From contig NZ_MTAV01000108.1 in assembly GCF_002154695.1 (NCBI RefSeq), forward strand, positions 49,927-113,926: 64,000 bases of DNA, written 5' to 3'. The position numbers were made by a program, and so were the translations under genes. This DNA comes from Nostoc sp. T09 (GTDB lineage: Bacteria > Cyanobacteriota > Cyanobacteriia > Cyanobacteriales > Nostocaceae). This document shows positions 48,228 to 58,000 of this stretch, piece by piece; position 1 is the first letter of the stretch; every line of letters begins with the position of its first letter. Below the pieces are notes generated by a model. The model had not been told where the DNA came from. It saw only the letters and a list, made by a program, of their open reading frames with translations, and ran no database searches.

Positions 48228-48527
48228 TTATTGGTCTTCAAATATAGATGGTAAATCTCGGCGAGCATTTACTACACGGAGAATTTCAATACCATCATCC
48301 AAAACTCTATAGAAAATAATATACCCATCTAAAAGTAGACCACGCAAATTAGGGTAGATTTCAGCATAACTCCTACCCATGTTAGAGAAATTTATCAATT
48401 GTTCACAACGACGGTCAAACTTATGAAAAAACTGTTCCCCAGCTTCGATACTATTAGCAGTAAAGTAATCAGCAATTTCTTTGAGATCTTGAGTAGCAAG
48501 AATGTTGATTACATAGCGACGATTTAT
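48228..48527 (-). pseudogene. ParE/RelE-type toxin lacking a standard start codon
   Basis: Ninety-nine codons encode a full ParE-family toxin: RRYVINILATQDLKEIADYF at the N-terminus, then YPNLRGLLLDGYIIFYRVL and EILRVVNARRDLPSIF. No ATG, GTG or TTG occurs in frame before codon 44. Where the start is expected the sequence is ATAA, overlapping the antitoxin stop. An ATGA overlap, usual in such pairs, would give both the toxin ATG and the antitoxin stop, so one G-to-A change explains both. Either silenced or translated weakly from ATA. Confidence 0.75.
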
Positions 48528-48790
48528 TCTTGCGCCTCACGCACTTGCTGAAAGTGTTCGAGAATTTGGTTAACTAAAGTTTTTCCGTCGATAGGCGGAG
48601 TTTGTTCACTCGTAGTAATTGCTGCATCTATTTTTGTCCGCACAGAGTTTATCCACTCAGTGTCAGCATGTTCGTATTTATCAAGTAGCCTGAAAGCAAT
48701 TTCTAGCAATTCTTGTGCATTACGATATTTACCTGTTTGCAACTTGGCTTGAATAAATCTTTCTTGCTCCGGCGTAAGTATAATGCTCAT
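48524..48790 (-). CDS. ParD-like antitoxin
   Basis: An 88-aa protein: N-terminal ribbon-helix-helix region (MSIILTPEQERFIQAKLQTG) that would bind the operator, and a C-terminal helix (VNQILEHFQQVREAQE) to wrap the toxin. This matches ParD-type antitoxins. It lies directly upstream of the toxin frame, with overlap at its stop. Antitoxin genes often persist after toxin loss. Confidence 0.82.
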   Translation of the reverse strand: MSIILTPEQERFIQAKLQTGKYRNAQELLEIAFRLLDKYEHADTEWINSVRTKIDAAITTSEQTPPIDGKTLVNQILEHFQQVREAQE

Positions 48791-48894
48791 TGCACTTGAT
48801 TTCAGCGTTTGCTTTGTATTTTAAGTGTAAATTAAGTTTTTGGAATTAAGTTTAGTATTTATTTGCGATCGCGTAGCGACACCTATGGAAATAG

Positions 48895-49692
48895 TTATCG
48901 CTGATTTCTAGCATTAGCAAATACTGCGGCTGCATCTGATGAACCTACATATCGCCAGTGCCAAGGCTCAAAACTTACTCCTTGCTTATTGTTGCGTGGA
49001 AAAGACAGTTCAAAGCCAAATTCTTTAGCATGGCTAGTCAACCATCGATAAGCATCAGTATTTTCAAATTCAAAAGTAATATCTTTTTTAGGAAATTTGC
49101 CATCTGTTAAATCTAAAGCAAAGCCTGTATGGTGTTCACTATATCCAGCAGGGGCACTAATTTTTGCTGCTTCTTTTGCAGAACCCCGGCGCTTAATTTG
49201 TTCTTGAAATAATTTTTCTTGTTGTTCGATAGTGCGAAAACCAGAAACAGGAATAATCCAAACGCCTACTTCTCTGGCTGCATAAGTCATTTTCATGAAT
49301 GCTTGAACAGCTTCAGTATTCAAAGACTCAAAGCGTTGATCTGCACCAGTCGCATAGCTACCAATCAGCATCATTTGGTTTGAGTTAGCTTGTGTGTAGG
49401 GAAAATGCCCATAAGCCAGCTGATTAGATGTTGGTTTCTTCTGAACTTGTGTGATTTTACTGACTTCAATGGGTGTGGAATTAGTCGGAATAATTGCAGT
49501 TGGTAGGGCTGCTGGAATTGAGTTTGGTTGAGAAGCGACTGTAGTTTTTGTTGGAGAATTTTTAGCTTGAACTTGTGGATTTGAAGCTGAAAATCGCATT
49601 GCAAAAGTACCACAAATGACTACGCCAACTGCAACAACTGTAGCAATTACTAAAATTCGCGTAAGATAAGGCAATTTTGAGAGAAATCTCAT
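48895..49692 (-). CDS. D-alanyl-D-alanine carboxypeptidase, VanY/M15 family
   Basis: A 265-aa protein with an N-terminal membrane anchor (ILVIATVVAVGVVICGTFAM), a flexible linker and an M15B peptidase domain. Zinc ligands are visible as SEHHTGFALDL (H-x6-D pattern) and EPWHWRYVG. It would trim terminal D-Ala from peptidoglycan stem peptides in the periplasm. Its ATG is two bases after the stop of kinase C, so they are co-transcribed, suggesting the kinase may control wall remodelling. Confidence 0.9.
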   Translation of the reverse strand: MRFLSKLPYLTRILVIATVVAVGVVICGTFAMRFSASNPQVQAKNSPTKTTVASQPNSIPAALPTAIIPTNSTPIEVSKITQVQKKPTSNQLAYGHFPYTQANSNQMMLIGSYATGADQRFESLNTEAVQAFMKMTYAAREVGVWIIPVSGFRTIEQQEKLFQEQIKRRGSAKEAAKISAPAGYSEHHTGFALDLTDGKFPKKDITFEFENTDAYRWLTSHAKEFGFELSFPRNNKQGVSFEPWHWRYVGSSDAAAVFANARNQR

Positions 49693-49694
49693 AA

Positions 49695-51377
49695 TTATTT
49701 GCTAAGTATTTGAGTAGAAGCTATTTTCCAGCGCTGATCTACAAACTGTAAATTATAGCGGACTGTTCTAGTTTTAAAGTCAGTTTCTTTAGGAAGAATG
49801 TTGCCATCTCTGTCCATAAGTTTCCGTTCTTCAGTAACTTTTAGTTGAATAACAGCTTGATTGCCGTTAACTGAAAATTCATCAACCCCATCAATTTGTT
49901 GGACACCATATTTATAAGAATGACCATCAGTTTTGAGAGAGTTAATTGAGCCATCATATCCAGCAACTTGCTCATATTGTTCACCAGTAGTTAACTCAGA
50001 AGCTGGCTGAGGATCGTAGGGAGGAGCAAACATAACTTGCTTTGCTTGTAGCCAATTAGTAATTAAATTTTTTGCTCCAGCTTCTGTAAGTGTTGATGCT
50101 GATGCTAAAGGTTTTTCTGTGCTGGTTGTATTAGTATTGTTAGGTATAGTTGGATTCTGCGTGCTAGTAGATGTTGAAGGATGCTTTATTTCGCGATCGG
50201 AATTAGACGAGGTTGAATCCAATGATTTGGATGTTGTTGGAGGTGATTTGTCCTGATTATTGAAAGTTGGGGAAGGAGATGAGGCTATGGTTGTCAATGG
50301 CTGTGGTTGGTTTGATAATTGTCCTTTGGCTAACCATAAACCACCAACAACAACCATGCCGATCGCACCGCCAATAATTACACCTTGTTGCCAAGTTCCT
50401 AAACCTTTAGACGATGCTGCTAGATTTGGATATGGCGAAGGAATTTGCGGCTGGTATACAGGTGGTGAAGATGCGACTGTTGGCTCTGTGATATAGCCTA
50501 CTGTTGCAGGGGAAGTAATTAATGTTGGCGGGGAAACAGGCACAGTCGGTGCAACCGGAGTCTGCAATGCTGCTAGCATATCTCTAGCACTGAGATAGCG
50601 ATCGCGTGGTGATGATTGGATGGCTTTATCCAATACAGCAGCAAAATCAGGGCTGATGTTGAAAGTAAAATTGCGCCAGAGGATGTCGCCTGTATCTGGA
50701 TCTGTAGGCAAGTCTGCGGGTAATTTACCTGTCAGTAAGTAAATTGCTGTTAGTCCCAAACTATACAAGTCACTAGAAAATACTGGTCTACCTACCGATT
50801 GTTCCATTGGCATAAACCCTGGCGTACCAATGACAATTGACTGATTCGAGTTGCCAGAAGCAGTTATCACTGTACCCATTGATACTTTGACTGCGCCAAA
50901 ATCAATTAAGATTGGTTTGCCATCAGAGAAACGTAAAATTATATTGTCTGGTTTGATATCGCGATGGACTATGCGCTTGCTGTGAACAAATTCCAGAACT
51001 GGCAAAATATCAATTAAAATTCCCTTGACTGTACTCTCATGCAAAATTCCCTGTTGTTGCATTTTTTGAGTCAAGGTGTGACCTTCAATATATTCTTGAA
51101 CTAAATAAAATTGCCCGTTGTCTACAAAATAAGCATACAACTTGGGAATTTGATTGCTGCGATCGCCCAGTTCTTCTAAAATTGCTGCTTCCTGCTGAAA
51201 CCGTTGTTGTACTAATTGATAAACCTGGGGATTATTAGCCACAGGTTTGAGTTGTTTAATTACACAACGACGGCTAGATGGCATTTGGGTATCTTCTGCT
51301 AAAAAAGTTTCGCCAAATCCACCGCTTCCAAGCACACGCAAAACTTGATAACGATTATTTAATAATGTCAAGGTCAT
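49695..51377 (-). CDS. Ser/Thr protein kinase C with ARC6/IMS-like tail
   Basis: A 560-aa membrane kinase. The catalytic domain has VLGSGGFGETF, K41, HRDIKPDN (138-145), LIDFGAVKV and GTPGFMPMEQ. A membrane helix is near 330-350 (GVIIGGAIGMVVVGGLWLA), followed by a Ser/Thr/Pro-rich linker. The last 130 residues (AKNLITNWLQAKQ.., VRYNLQFVDQRWKIAST) resemble the IMS/DUF4101 domain at the C-terminus of the division protein ARC6/Ftn2. The VanY gene follows two bases later. Similarity is by eye and needs a profile search. Confidence 0.9.
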   Translation of the reverse strand: MTLTLLNNRYQVLRVLGSGGFGETFLAEDTQMPSSRRCVIKQLKPVANNPQVYQLVQQRFQQEAAILEELGDRSNQIPKLYAYFVDNGQFYLVQEYIEGHTLTQKMQQQGILHESTVKGILIDILPVLEFVHSKRIVHRDIKPDNIILRFSDGKPILIDFGAVKVSMGTVITASGNSNQSIVIGTPGFMPMEQSVGRPVFSSDLYSLGLTAIYLLTGKLPADLPTDPDTGDILWRNFTFNISPDFAAVLDKAIQSSPRDRYLSARDMLAALQTPVAPTVPVSPPTLITSPATVGYITEPTVASSPPVYQPQIPSPYPNLAASSKGLGTWQQGVIIGGAIGMVVVGGLWLAKGQLSNQPQPLTTIASSPSPTFNNQDKSPPTTSKSLDSTSSNSDREIKHPSTSTSTQNPTIPNNTNTTSTEKPLASASTLTEAGAKNLITNWLQAKQVMFAPPYDPQPASELTTGEQYEQVAGYDGSINSLKTDGHSYKYGVQQIDGVDEFSVNGNQAVIQLKVTEERKLMDRDGNILPKETDFKTRTVRYNLQFVDQRWKIASTQILSK

Positions 51378-51561
51378 AATATTTTAGTTGTCAGTTTTTA
51401 CGTATAATTGATATTTAGCTGTTCAATATCATAAACTTTTGCTACTGCTAATTAATATAGTTTCTTCGTAATAAATTAATTTTTTATAAGTAAACAAGTA
51501 TTGCAACTAACCGATTCAATCTTCAGAGTGAATAGACCTCTTTTAATTTTCCAAGCAATTT

Positions 51562-53940
51562 ATGGCACAGCCACCTTTACAAAGTCGGACTGTCTTAAGT
51601 ACAAATCCTTTTTTAGAATTAAACAATCAAGGTCAAATTATATACTTTGAACTCAAAAAGCCACAGCATATTTTGGGACGTGACCCAAATATTGCTGATT
51701 TACTTGTTCCCCAACACTGGGAAGTTGCTTCTCGATGTCAAGCAGTATTACGTCAGGATGGTACAGACTACCGCATTTATGACGGTGATGGAGAAAAACC
51801 CAGTAGCAACAAGTTATATATCAATCATTCGCTGATTACTCCAAAAGAAGGCTATTACTTAACCCACGGTATTGAAATTCAAATTGCCCAAAACCCCAAT
51901 CAACTCATTCAAATTAGATACTGCAATCCCTCCAACGCACACTCAGTTACTACACCGACAACGCGTTCGATTCCGTTAAAACAACGATCAATTTTATTGG
52001 GACGCGATCCGCAAGCTAATTTGCAATTAGATGCACCTACCGTTTCCCGGCGTCACGCGACGATTGATACTGATGCTCAAGGACGCTACATTTTGCGGGA
52101 CTATAGCACCAATGGAGTGTTTATTGACGGTAAACAAGTTACAGGGACAGCCTTACTGTCAAATGGTGCGAAAATCCGTATTGGGCCGTTTACTTTGGTG
52201 GTGCGCGACGATTGTTTAGAAATTCTCGATCAAGGCGATCGCATTCGTCTAGAAGCGCACAATTTACTCTTAGAAACTAACGGTAAGCGGCGGTTGGATG
52301 ATTTATCTTTTGCCATTGAACCAGGACAGTTTGTGGCTTTGGTTGGGGGGAGTGGTGCGGGTAAGTCAACTTTAATGCGGACACTTTTAGGAATTGAGAA
52401 AATCACCAAAGGTGTTGTGCAGATCAACGGCGAAGATTTGCAGAAAAACTTCAATCTGTACCGCACTCAAATTGGTTACGTACCGCAAGATGATATTATT
52501 CACCGTGAATTGACCGTTGCAGAGGTGCTTACCTACGCCGCCAAGCTACGATTACCACCAGATATTAATCTGCAACCACTGGTAGAACAGGCGTTAGAAG
52601 CAATTAAAATGAGCCATCGCCGTCATGCTTTAGTCAGTGACCTCAGCGGTGGACAACGCAAACGAGTTAGCATTGGCGTAGAATTACTGGCCGATCCTAA
52701 ATTGTTCTTTTTGGATGAACCAACTTCTGGACTAGATCCCGGTTTGGATAAACAGATGATGCAGCTATTGAAGGATTTAGCGCATCAAGGAGGAAGAACG
52801 ATTATTTTAGTAACTCATGCCACAGCTAATATTAGTGGATGCGATCGCATTGTGTTTCTCGGTCTGGGTGGCAGACTTTGCTATTTTGGCACACCTCAAG
52901 AAGCTTTGCATTTTTTTGGTGTGAACGATTTTGCTGATATTTATATCAAACTCGAACAAGAGCAAGAAGTTATTAGATATGCGACTCAATTTCAGCAATC
53001 TAGCTATTATCAACATTATGTTGGCAATCAAATAAGTTCTGGAAATCAACAGCCAACCAAGTCTTTTGCGCCAACACGCAAGAAAGTTTCCTTTTGGCAG
53101 CAGTGGTTTTTATTGTGCCAACGTTATTGGCAATTAATATTACGCGATCGCGTCAATCTTTTCCTTTCTCTATTAACAGCACCTATCGGTATTAGCCTAA
53201 TCACTTTAGCAATTAGAGATAAAACACCCTTTGTCTTAGGCGAGCAACCAGATCCAACTTTAGCTCCATTAGCTTTGCAAGTATTGTTTGTCTTTACTTG
53301 TGCTGCATTGTGGGTAGGACTTTCTAGTTCTTTGCAAGAAATTGTCAAAGAATCGGCAATTTACTTAAGAGAACGCTTAGTGAATTTGCGATTATTTGCT
53401 TATCTTGCCTCCAAATTTACGATTTTGGCAATTTTGGCGATCGCGCAAACTTTGCTGATAGTTGCAGTGATTCTCATAGGGTTTAAATCTCCCAATCCAG
53501 AATTATTTTCCTGGCATCTCGGATTAGGAATTACAACTTTTTTAACATTATTAGCCAGTTCTAGCTTAGGTTTACTCGTATCCACAACTGTTAAAAATAG
53601 TAGCCAAGCAAATAGCGCTCTACCATTACTACTACTACCCCAAATTATCTTTTCTGGAGTTTTATTTAAAACACAGGAAGGTGTGAATAAATTTTTATCA
53701 TGGCTAATGTTAAGTCGTTGGTCAGTAGGAGCTTATGGCTCTTTGGTAAATGTCAATGGCTTAGTGCCAGAACCAACAAGATTAGTAGACGGTAGTACAG
53801 TTCCCCAGCCATTTGAACATACATTAGTTTACGAAGCAACATGGGGAAACTTAAATTTGAATTGGGGACTTTTATTATTGCATACAGCAATTTATTTGCT
53901 TGTTACTTTTTGGTTGCAAAAGCGTAAAGATATTTTTTAG
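51562..53940 (+). CDS. ABC transporter (ATPase-permease fusion) with two FHA domains
   Basis: A 792-aa fusion. FHA 1 (about 20-100, ILGRDPNIADLLVP) and FHA 2 (about 140-215, LLGRDPQANLQLDAPTVSRRHA, STNGVFIDG) precede an ABC ATPase. The ATPase has Walker A GGSGAGKS (262-269), signature LSGGQRKRVSIG and Walker B LFFLDEP. The C-terminal 280 residues form an ABC-2/ABCG-type permease with six membrane segments. FHA domains bind phosphothreonine, so transport may answer to a Ser/Thr kinase. Kinase C is divergent, 184 bases away. Substrate unknown. Confidence 0.93.
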   Translation: MAQPPLQSRTVLSTNPFLELNNQGQIIYFELKKPQHILGRDPNIADLLVPQHWEVASRCQAVLRQDGTDYRIYDGDGEKPSSNKLYINHSLITPKEGYYLTHGIEIQIAQNPNQLIQIRYCNPSNAHSVTTPTTRSIPLKQRSILLGRDPQANLQLDAPTVSRRHATIDTDAQGRYILRDYSTNGVFIDGKQVTGTALLSNGAKIRIGPFTLVVRDDCLEILDQGDRIRLEAHNLLLETNGKRRLDDLSFAIEPGQFVALVGGSGAGKSTLMRTLLGIEKITKGVVQINGEDLQKNFNLYRTQIGYVPQDDIIHRELTVAEVLTYAAKLRLPPDINLQPLVEQALEAIKMSHRRHALVSDLSGGQRKRVSIGVELLADPKLFFLDEPTSGLDPGLDKQMMQLLKDLAHQGGRTIILVTHATANISGCDRIVFLGLGGRLCYFGTPQEALHFFGVNDFADIYIKLEQEQEVIRYATQFQQSSYYQHYVGNQISSGNQQPTKSFAPTRKKVSFWQQWFLLCQRYWQLILRDRVNLFLSLLTAPIGISLITLAIRDKTPFVLGEQPDPTLAPLALQVLFVFTCAALWVGLSSSLQEIVKESAIYLRERLVNLRLFAYLASKFTILAILAIAQTLLIVAVILIGFKSPNPELFSWHLGLGITTFLTLLASSSLGLLVSTTVKNSSQANSALPLLLLPQIIFSGVLFKTQEGVNKFLSWLMLSRWSVGAYGSLVNVNGLVPEPTRLVDGSTVPQPFEHTLVYEATWGNLNLNWGLLLLHTAIYLLVTFWLQKRKDIF

Positions 53941-54036
53941 ATACAGCATTTCTGATACCAATTCTCTATCTATCTTGTACGGTCGATGTTTCTTACTCTT
54001 ATCCATAAACAACGCTCCATCCAATTGAACATTCAT

Positions 54037-54158
54037 TAGACTTCTTGCAGAAGTCGGTAAAAGAGAAAGGGGAAAAGGGGAAAGGAACTCAAAACCCTTT
54101 CCCTTTTACCTTTACCCTTTCCCCCCTCTTGCAAAAATATATTTTTGCAAAAGGTCTA
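54037..54158. mobile_element. MITE-like element, 122 bp
   Basis: Terminal inverted repeats TAGACTTCTTGCA and (inverted) TAGACCTTTTGCA match at 11 of 13. Inside, a purine tract (GAAAGGGGAAAAGGGG) can pair with a pyrimidine tract (CCCTTTACCCTTTCCCC-like). A perfect palindrome TTGCAAAAATA/TATTTTTGCAA lies near the right end. It sits in the gap after the FHA transporter and encodes nothing. Confidence 0.6.
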
Positions 54159-54220
54159 TTCTCCATCGGGAAATTATCATATTTCAGGGTTATGTGGCAT
54201 CAAAACTAAAAACATAACTC

Positions 54221-54256
54221 AACCCCGGAGCAAGGATATCGCTCTGGGGTTTTTAA
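54221..54256 (+). terminator. Hairpin AACCCCGGAGC/GCTCTGGGGTT with T-run
   Basis: An eleven-base stem with one wobble pair and a nine-base loop, followed on the plus strand by TTT. It is about 280 bases after the FHA transporter stop and 40 before the convergent thioesterase end, so it could serve both directions. Confidence 0.65.
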
Positions 54257-54293
54257 ATGGAATCTTGAGGTGAGTTTTAACTCTGTTAAAAGT

Positions 54294-54983
54294 TTAGTTT
54301 TGTGTATCGCTATCCAGATATGCCTTTAACAACTTAGCCATAACTTGGACTTGAGGAGGAAAGTTCATTGTAATGTGATTGCCAGGGACTTCGTGAATTT
54401 CTAGCCCTGCCATTGCCAAATCTAGCCAACCTAGTTCTGGGTTTGCTGGGTTGAAGGAGTCGCGATCGCTTGCTTTAAAAAAGATGACTCGACCTGGATA
54501 AGCTTGCGGGACGTAGCTTCTCATCGCTTTAATGTTGCTTCTAAATAGATGGTAGTAGTGGCGAATTTCACTGATATCTAAGTCAGCAGGCATTCTTAAA
54601 CCGCTTTTTCCTTGTTCCAAAAAGTAGTGTAGCCGTTCGTCAGGGCTAAGTTGTTCTAGGGAATCTGTGGCGATGGGAACGTTAGCACCAACACCCAGCA
54701 AGTAAGCCATGATTTTGAGTTCGTCATCTTCTATATTTGCTGAGGGCATGTGACCGAGACTAGGAGTATCAATCAGAGCCAGTAAAGCTACTTCTTCCCC
54801 GGCTGCTTGGAGTTGCTGCGCCATCTCGTAGGCGACTGTACCCCCAAAAGAAGCACCTCCCAGAAAATAGGGACCTTCTGATTGGACAGTGCGTAGCGCT
54901 TTTAAATAATGCGCTGCCATTTCCTCAACCTGAATCAAATTATGGCTTTTTCCTGCCGTACTCTCAGACTGTAAACCATACAC
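54294..54983 (-). CDS. Thioesterase domain, separated from the PKS by a frameshift
   Basis: A type I thioesterase: nucleophile motif GGASFGGTVAYEMAQQL, Asp-bearing LALIDTPSLG and C-terminal His in GNHITMNFPP. The open frame starts only at a GTG in the middle of the fold. The missing N-terminal part (PPLFLVHAAGGHVYQYRDLA) is present in the same frame upstream to about 55072, where it abuts the PKS. One fewer base in the G6 run at 55070-55075 would fuse it to the PKS after the ACP. It should release the finished chain. Possibly inactive as the sequence stands. Confidence 0.85.
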   Translation of the reverse strand: MYGLQSESTAGKSHNLIQVEEMAAHYLKALRTVQSEGPYFLGGASFGGTVAYEMAQQLQAAGEEVALLALIDTPSLGHMPSANIEDDELKIMAYLLGVGANVPIATDSLEQLSPDERLHYFLEQGKSGLRMPADLDISEIRHYYHLFRSNIKAMRSYVPQAYPGRVIFFKASDRDSFNPANPELGWLDLAMAGLEIHEVPGNHITMNFPPQVQVMAKLLKAYLDSDTQN

Positions 54984-55014
54984 TGGTCGATCTGAGCCGA
55001 GATAATGTGCTAAG

Positions 55015-58000
55015 TCACGGTACTGGTAAACGTGTCCGCCAGCTGCATGAACTAAGAACAGAGGCGGTTGGGGGGTTTCCAGCTTGAATTTCTACCAGGG
55101 ATGAAGGTAATGCCTTAACTATAGATGATGAGTTGGTTGTTTCTATCAACTCTGTTAACCCAGCAATTGTCGGGGCATTAATTAAACTATGGGGAGACAA
55201 TTTTGTTTGCATAGCTTCACTCACCTGAGTCAGGAGATGAACGGCTAGTAATGAGTCTCCCCCTAACTCAAAGAAGTCATCGCTAATGCCGACTGGCTCA
55301 ACACCTAAACATTTTTGCCAGATATCTGCAATAGTTTGTTCTAAAACGTTACGCGGTGCAACATAAGCATTGCCTAATTCAGGCCGGGAGTGCTTTGATC
55401 TGGAAGGATTGTAGTCTACAACTAATGGTTGCTGGAATCGGGGGAGAAAATCTTGAGTTGAGACTAAAACCTGGGGTAGCGAACTTGCAAGAATGCGACT
55501 AAATACCTCAATCCCTTCAGAAGGTAAGATTCCTTGTTTCAAACTTTCTTCACGCCATTTCTTCAGTTCATCTGGGCCAATTCCATTGGCTGCTTGTCCA
55601 ACTTCTTGCCAACCATCCCAGTTAATTGCAACGGTGAACCGATGGGAGCGATCGCTATTGTATTGCGCAAAGGCATCGAGAAAAGCATTTGCACCACAAT
55701 GATCTACTATCCCAGGAAAGGGTAAGACTGAAGTTAGAGAAGAACAAAGGACAAAGAAATCTAAATTGAAATTCTTCAGGAGAGTATCCAGTACCAAAGT
55801 TCCTTGGACTTTCGGTGCGAGAAGATTAGCGGAAATTTCTGGCTTTTTCATTTGAATTATGCCTGCTGGTGGAATTCCCGCAGAGTGGATCGCACCATGA
55901 ATGGCACCAAAGCGATCGCATACTTGCTGAATCACCCCTTGCATTTGTTCAAGATTGGCAACATCAGCACAAACAACCATTACCTCTGCACCTAATGCTT
56001 CCATCTCTTGGAATTTGCAGATCTTGACACTGACGCTATCCTGTTCATTATGAGTACTGAGCCATTGTTCCCACTCGGATCTTTGGGGAAACTGCGATCG
56101 CCCAACCAGCACTAATTTCGCTTGTGCCGTTTTTGCCAGATATTCCCCCAGAACTAAACCAATACCGCTTAATCCACCTGTAATTAGATAAACTCCGCCA
56201 TTTTTTGGCCGAGGCGTTGCTTTCTCAGCTTTATCTAATCGGACAGGTGCAAAGGTTTGTACCCAACGATGATTACCACGATAGGCGATCGCCACATCTG
56301 AGGTTTGAACAGTTAGTTCTTTTAGTAAATTGTTAATTAATTTTTCTTGTTGCTGACTTCCAGGCGCAGGCAGAACTATATCAATGCTGCGACAAGAGAT
56401 ATTGAGATATTCTTGGGGAATAATTTTACAGGGACCGAGTAGGGTTGCTTTCTCCGGGCAGAGATTTTCTTCACCCGTAACTTGTTGCAGATTGTTAGAA
56501 ATGATTGCAATATTTAAGCGATCGCTAATATTTTGTTTCCCAAGTGCCTGTGCTAAAAATAGTAAGCTCCAGAAACCCAAATTTTGCAATTTTTCTACGC
56601 GTTCAAATCTTTCTTCCACAACCTCATCAGGCGTAACACTCCATAAATGCACGATAATTTGTGGCATCTTGTTGAGTGCGTGTAGTTCTTGCAATAAAGT
56701 GTCGTAGTCTTGGCGCTGTGAGGGATTGAGCGTGTAGGCATTTTGACGTTCACAAAGTGACTCCGCAGGAGTATCGCGGCTAAACTGCGCTCCAATGCTG
56801 ACAGTAATTACATCTTGATTTGCCAGTTTGAGTTGATTGATCATGCGATCGCCTAAACCGCACTCATCTACAAACACCAACCAACAAGAACGCTCCTTGG
56901 CAAGGCTATCATTTTGCGCCAGAATCGGTGAACGTTGCCAAGAAGGAATATAGAACCAGTCAGCAATATCCGGTTTTTTAGTCAAAGAGTTAGCAGCTTC
57001 TTGTACTGGTAACCCTTGCGGTTCAATCCAGTAACGCTGACGTTCAAAGGGATAGGTTGGCAACGGTATGCGGTAACGTTGTTCGCCAGTATAAAACTCT
57101 GACCAATCAATTTCTACCCCTGCCAACCAAAGTCGCCCTAAAGCGTTTAACAAAAATGCCACATCTGATTGTTGTTCTTGAGGATGGCGTAAGCAAGACA
57201 GGATGAGCGCCCCAGCATCTTTATCGGGATGCTGCTTAGCAAGTGTCGTCAGCGTTCGTCCAGGCCCAATTTCTAAGAGAACTCTGTCCGAGTCTTGCAT
57301 TAACTTTTGCACACCATCAGCAAAGCGTACCGTTTGACGTAAGTGTTGTGCCCAATAGTTGGGATTGGTAGCTTCTGCGGCGGTAATCCAAGTTCCGGTG
57401 ACGTTAGAAATATAGGGAATTTGTGGGGGATTCAGCTTGACTTTCTTAACACACTCAATGAAGGGTTCTAAAATCGGTTCCATCATCTGCGAGTGGAACG
57501 CATGAGAAGTATGCAAGCGACGACTTTCTGGTAACTGCTGTTCTAAAGCATCTATCTCTGCAATTGTACCTGCAATCACGCAACTATAAGGAGTGTTAAT
57601 CACTGCCAGAGACAGGTTATCGTTGAGATGCGATCGCGCTTCTGTTTCTGTTAAAGGTACGGCTAGCATCGCTCCCGCAGGCATTTGCTGCATTAGTCTT
57701 CCCCGCGCCGCAACCAGTGACAAAGCATTTTCCAAGGAGAATACATCAGCAATACACGCTGCAACATATTCACCAATACTATGCCCAATTATGGCTTGAG
57801 GACGCACACCCCAGGACATCCATAATTGTGCTAGAGCGTACTCAATAACAAATAAGGCTGGTTGTGTAATTGCCGTTTGCTTTAATTGTTGCGCGGCAAT
57901 TTCTGTTTTTTCTTCACTGGGATACAGAACATCGCGCAAATCTAATCCTAAATCAGGTTTCAGTAATTGGGAACATTTATCGATTTGTTCGCGAAATATT

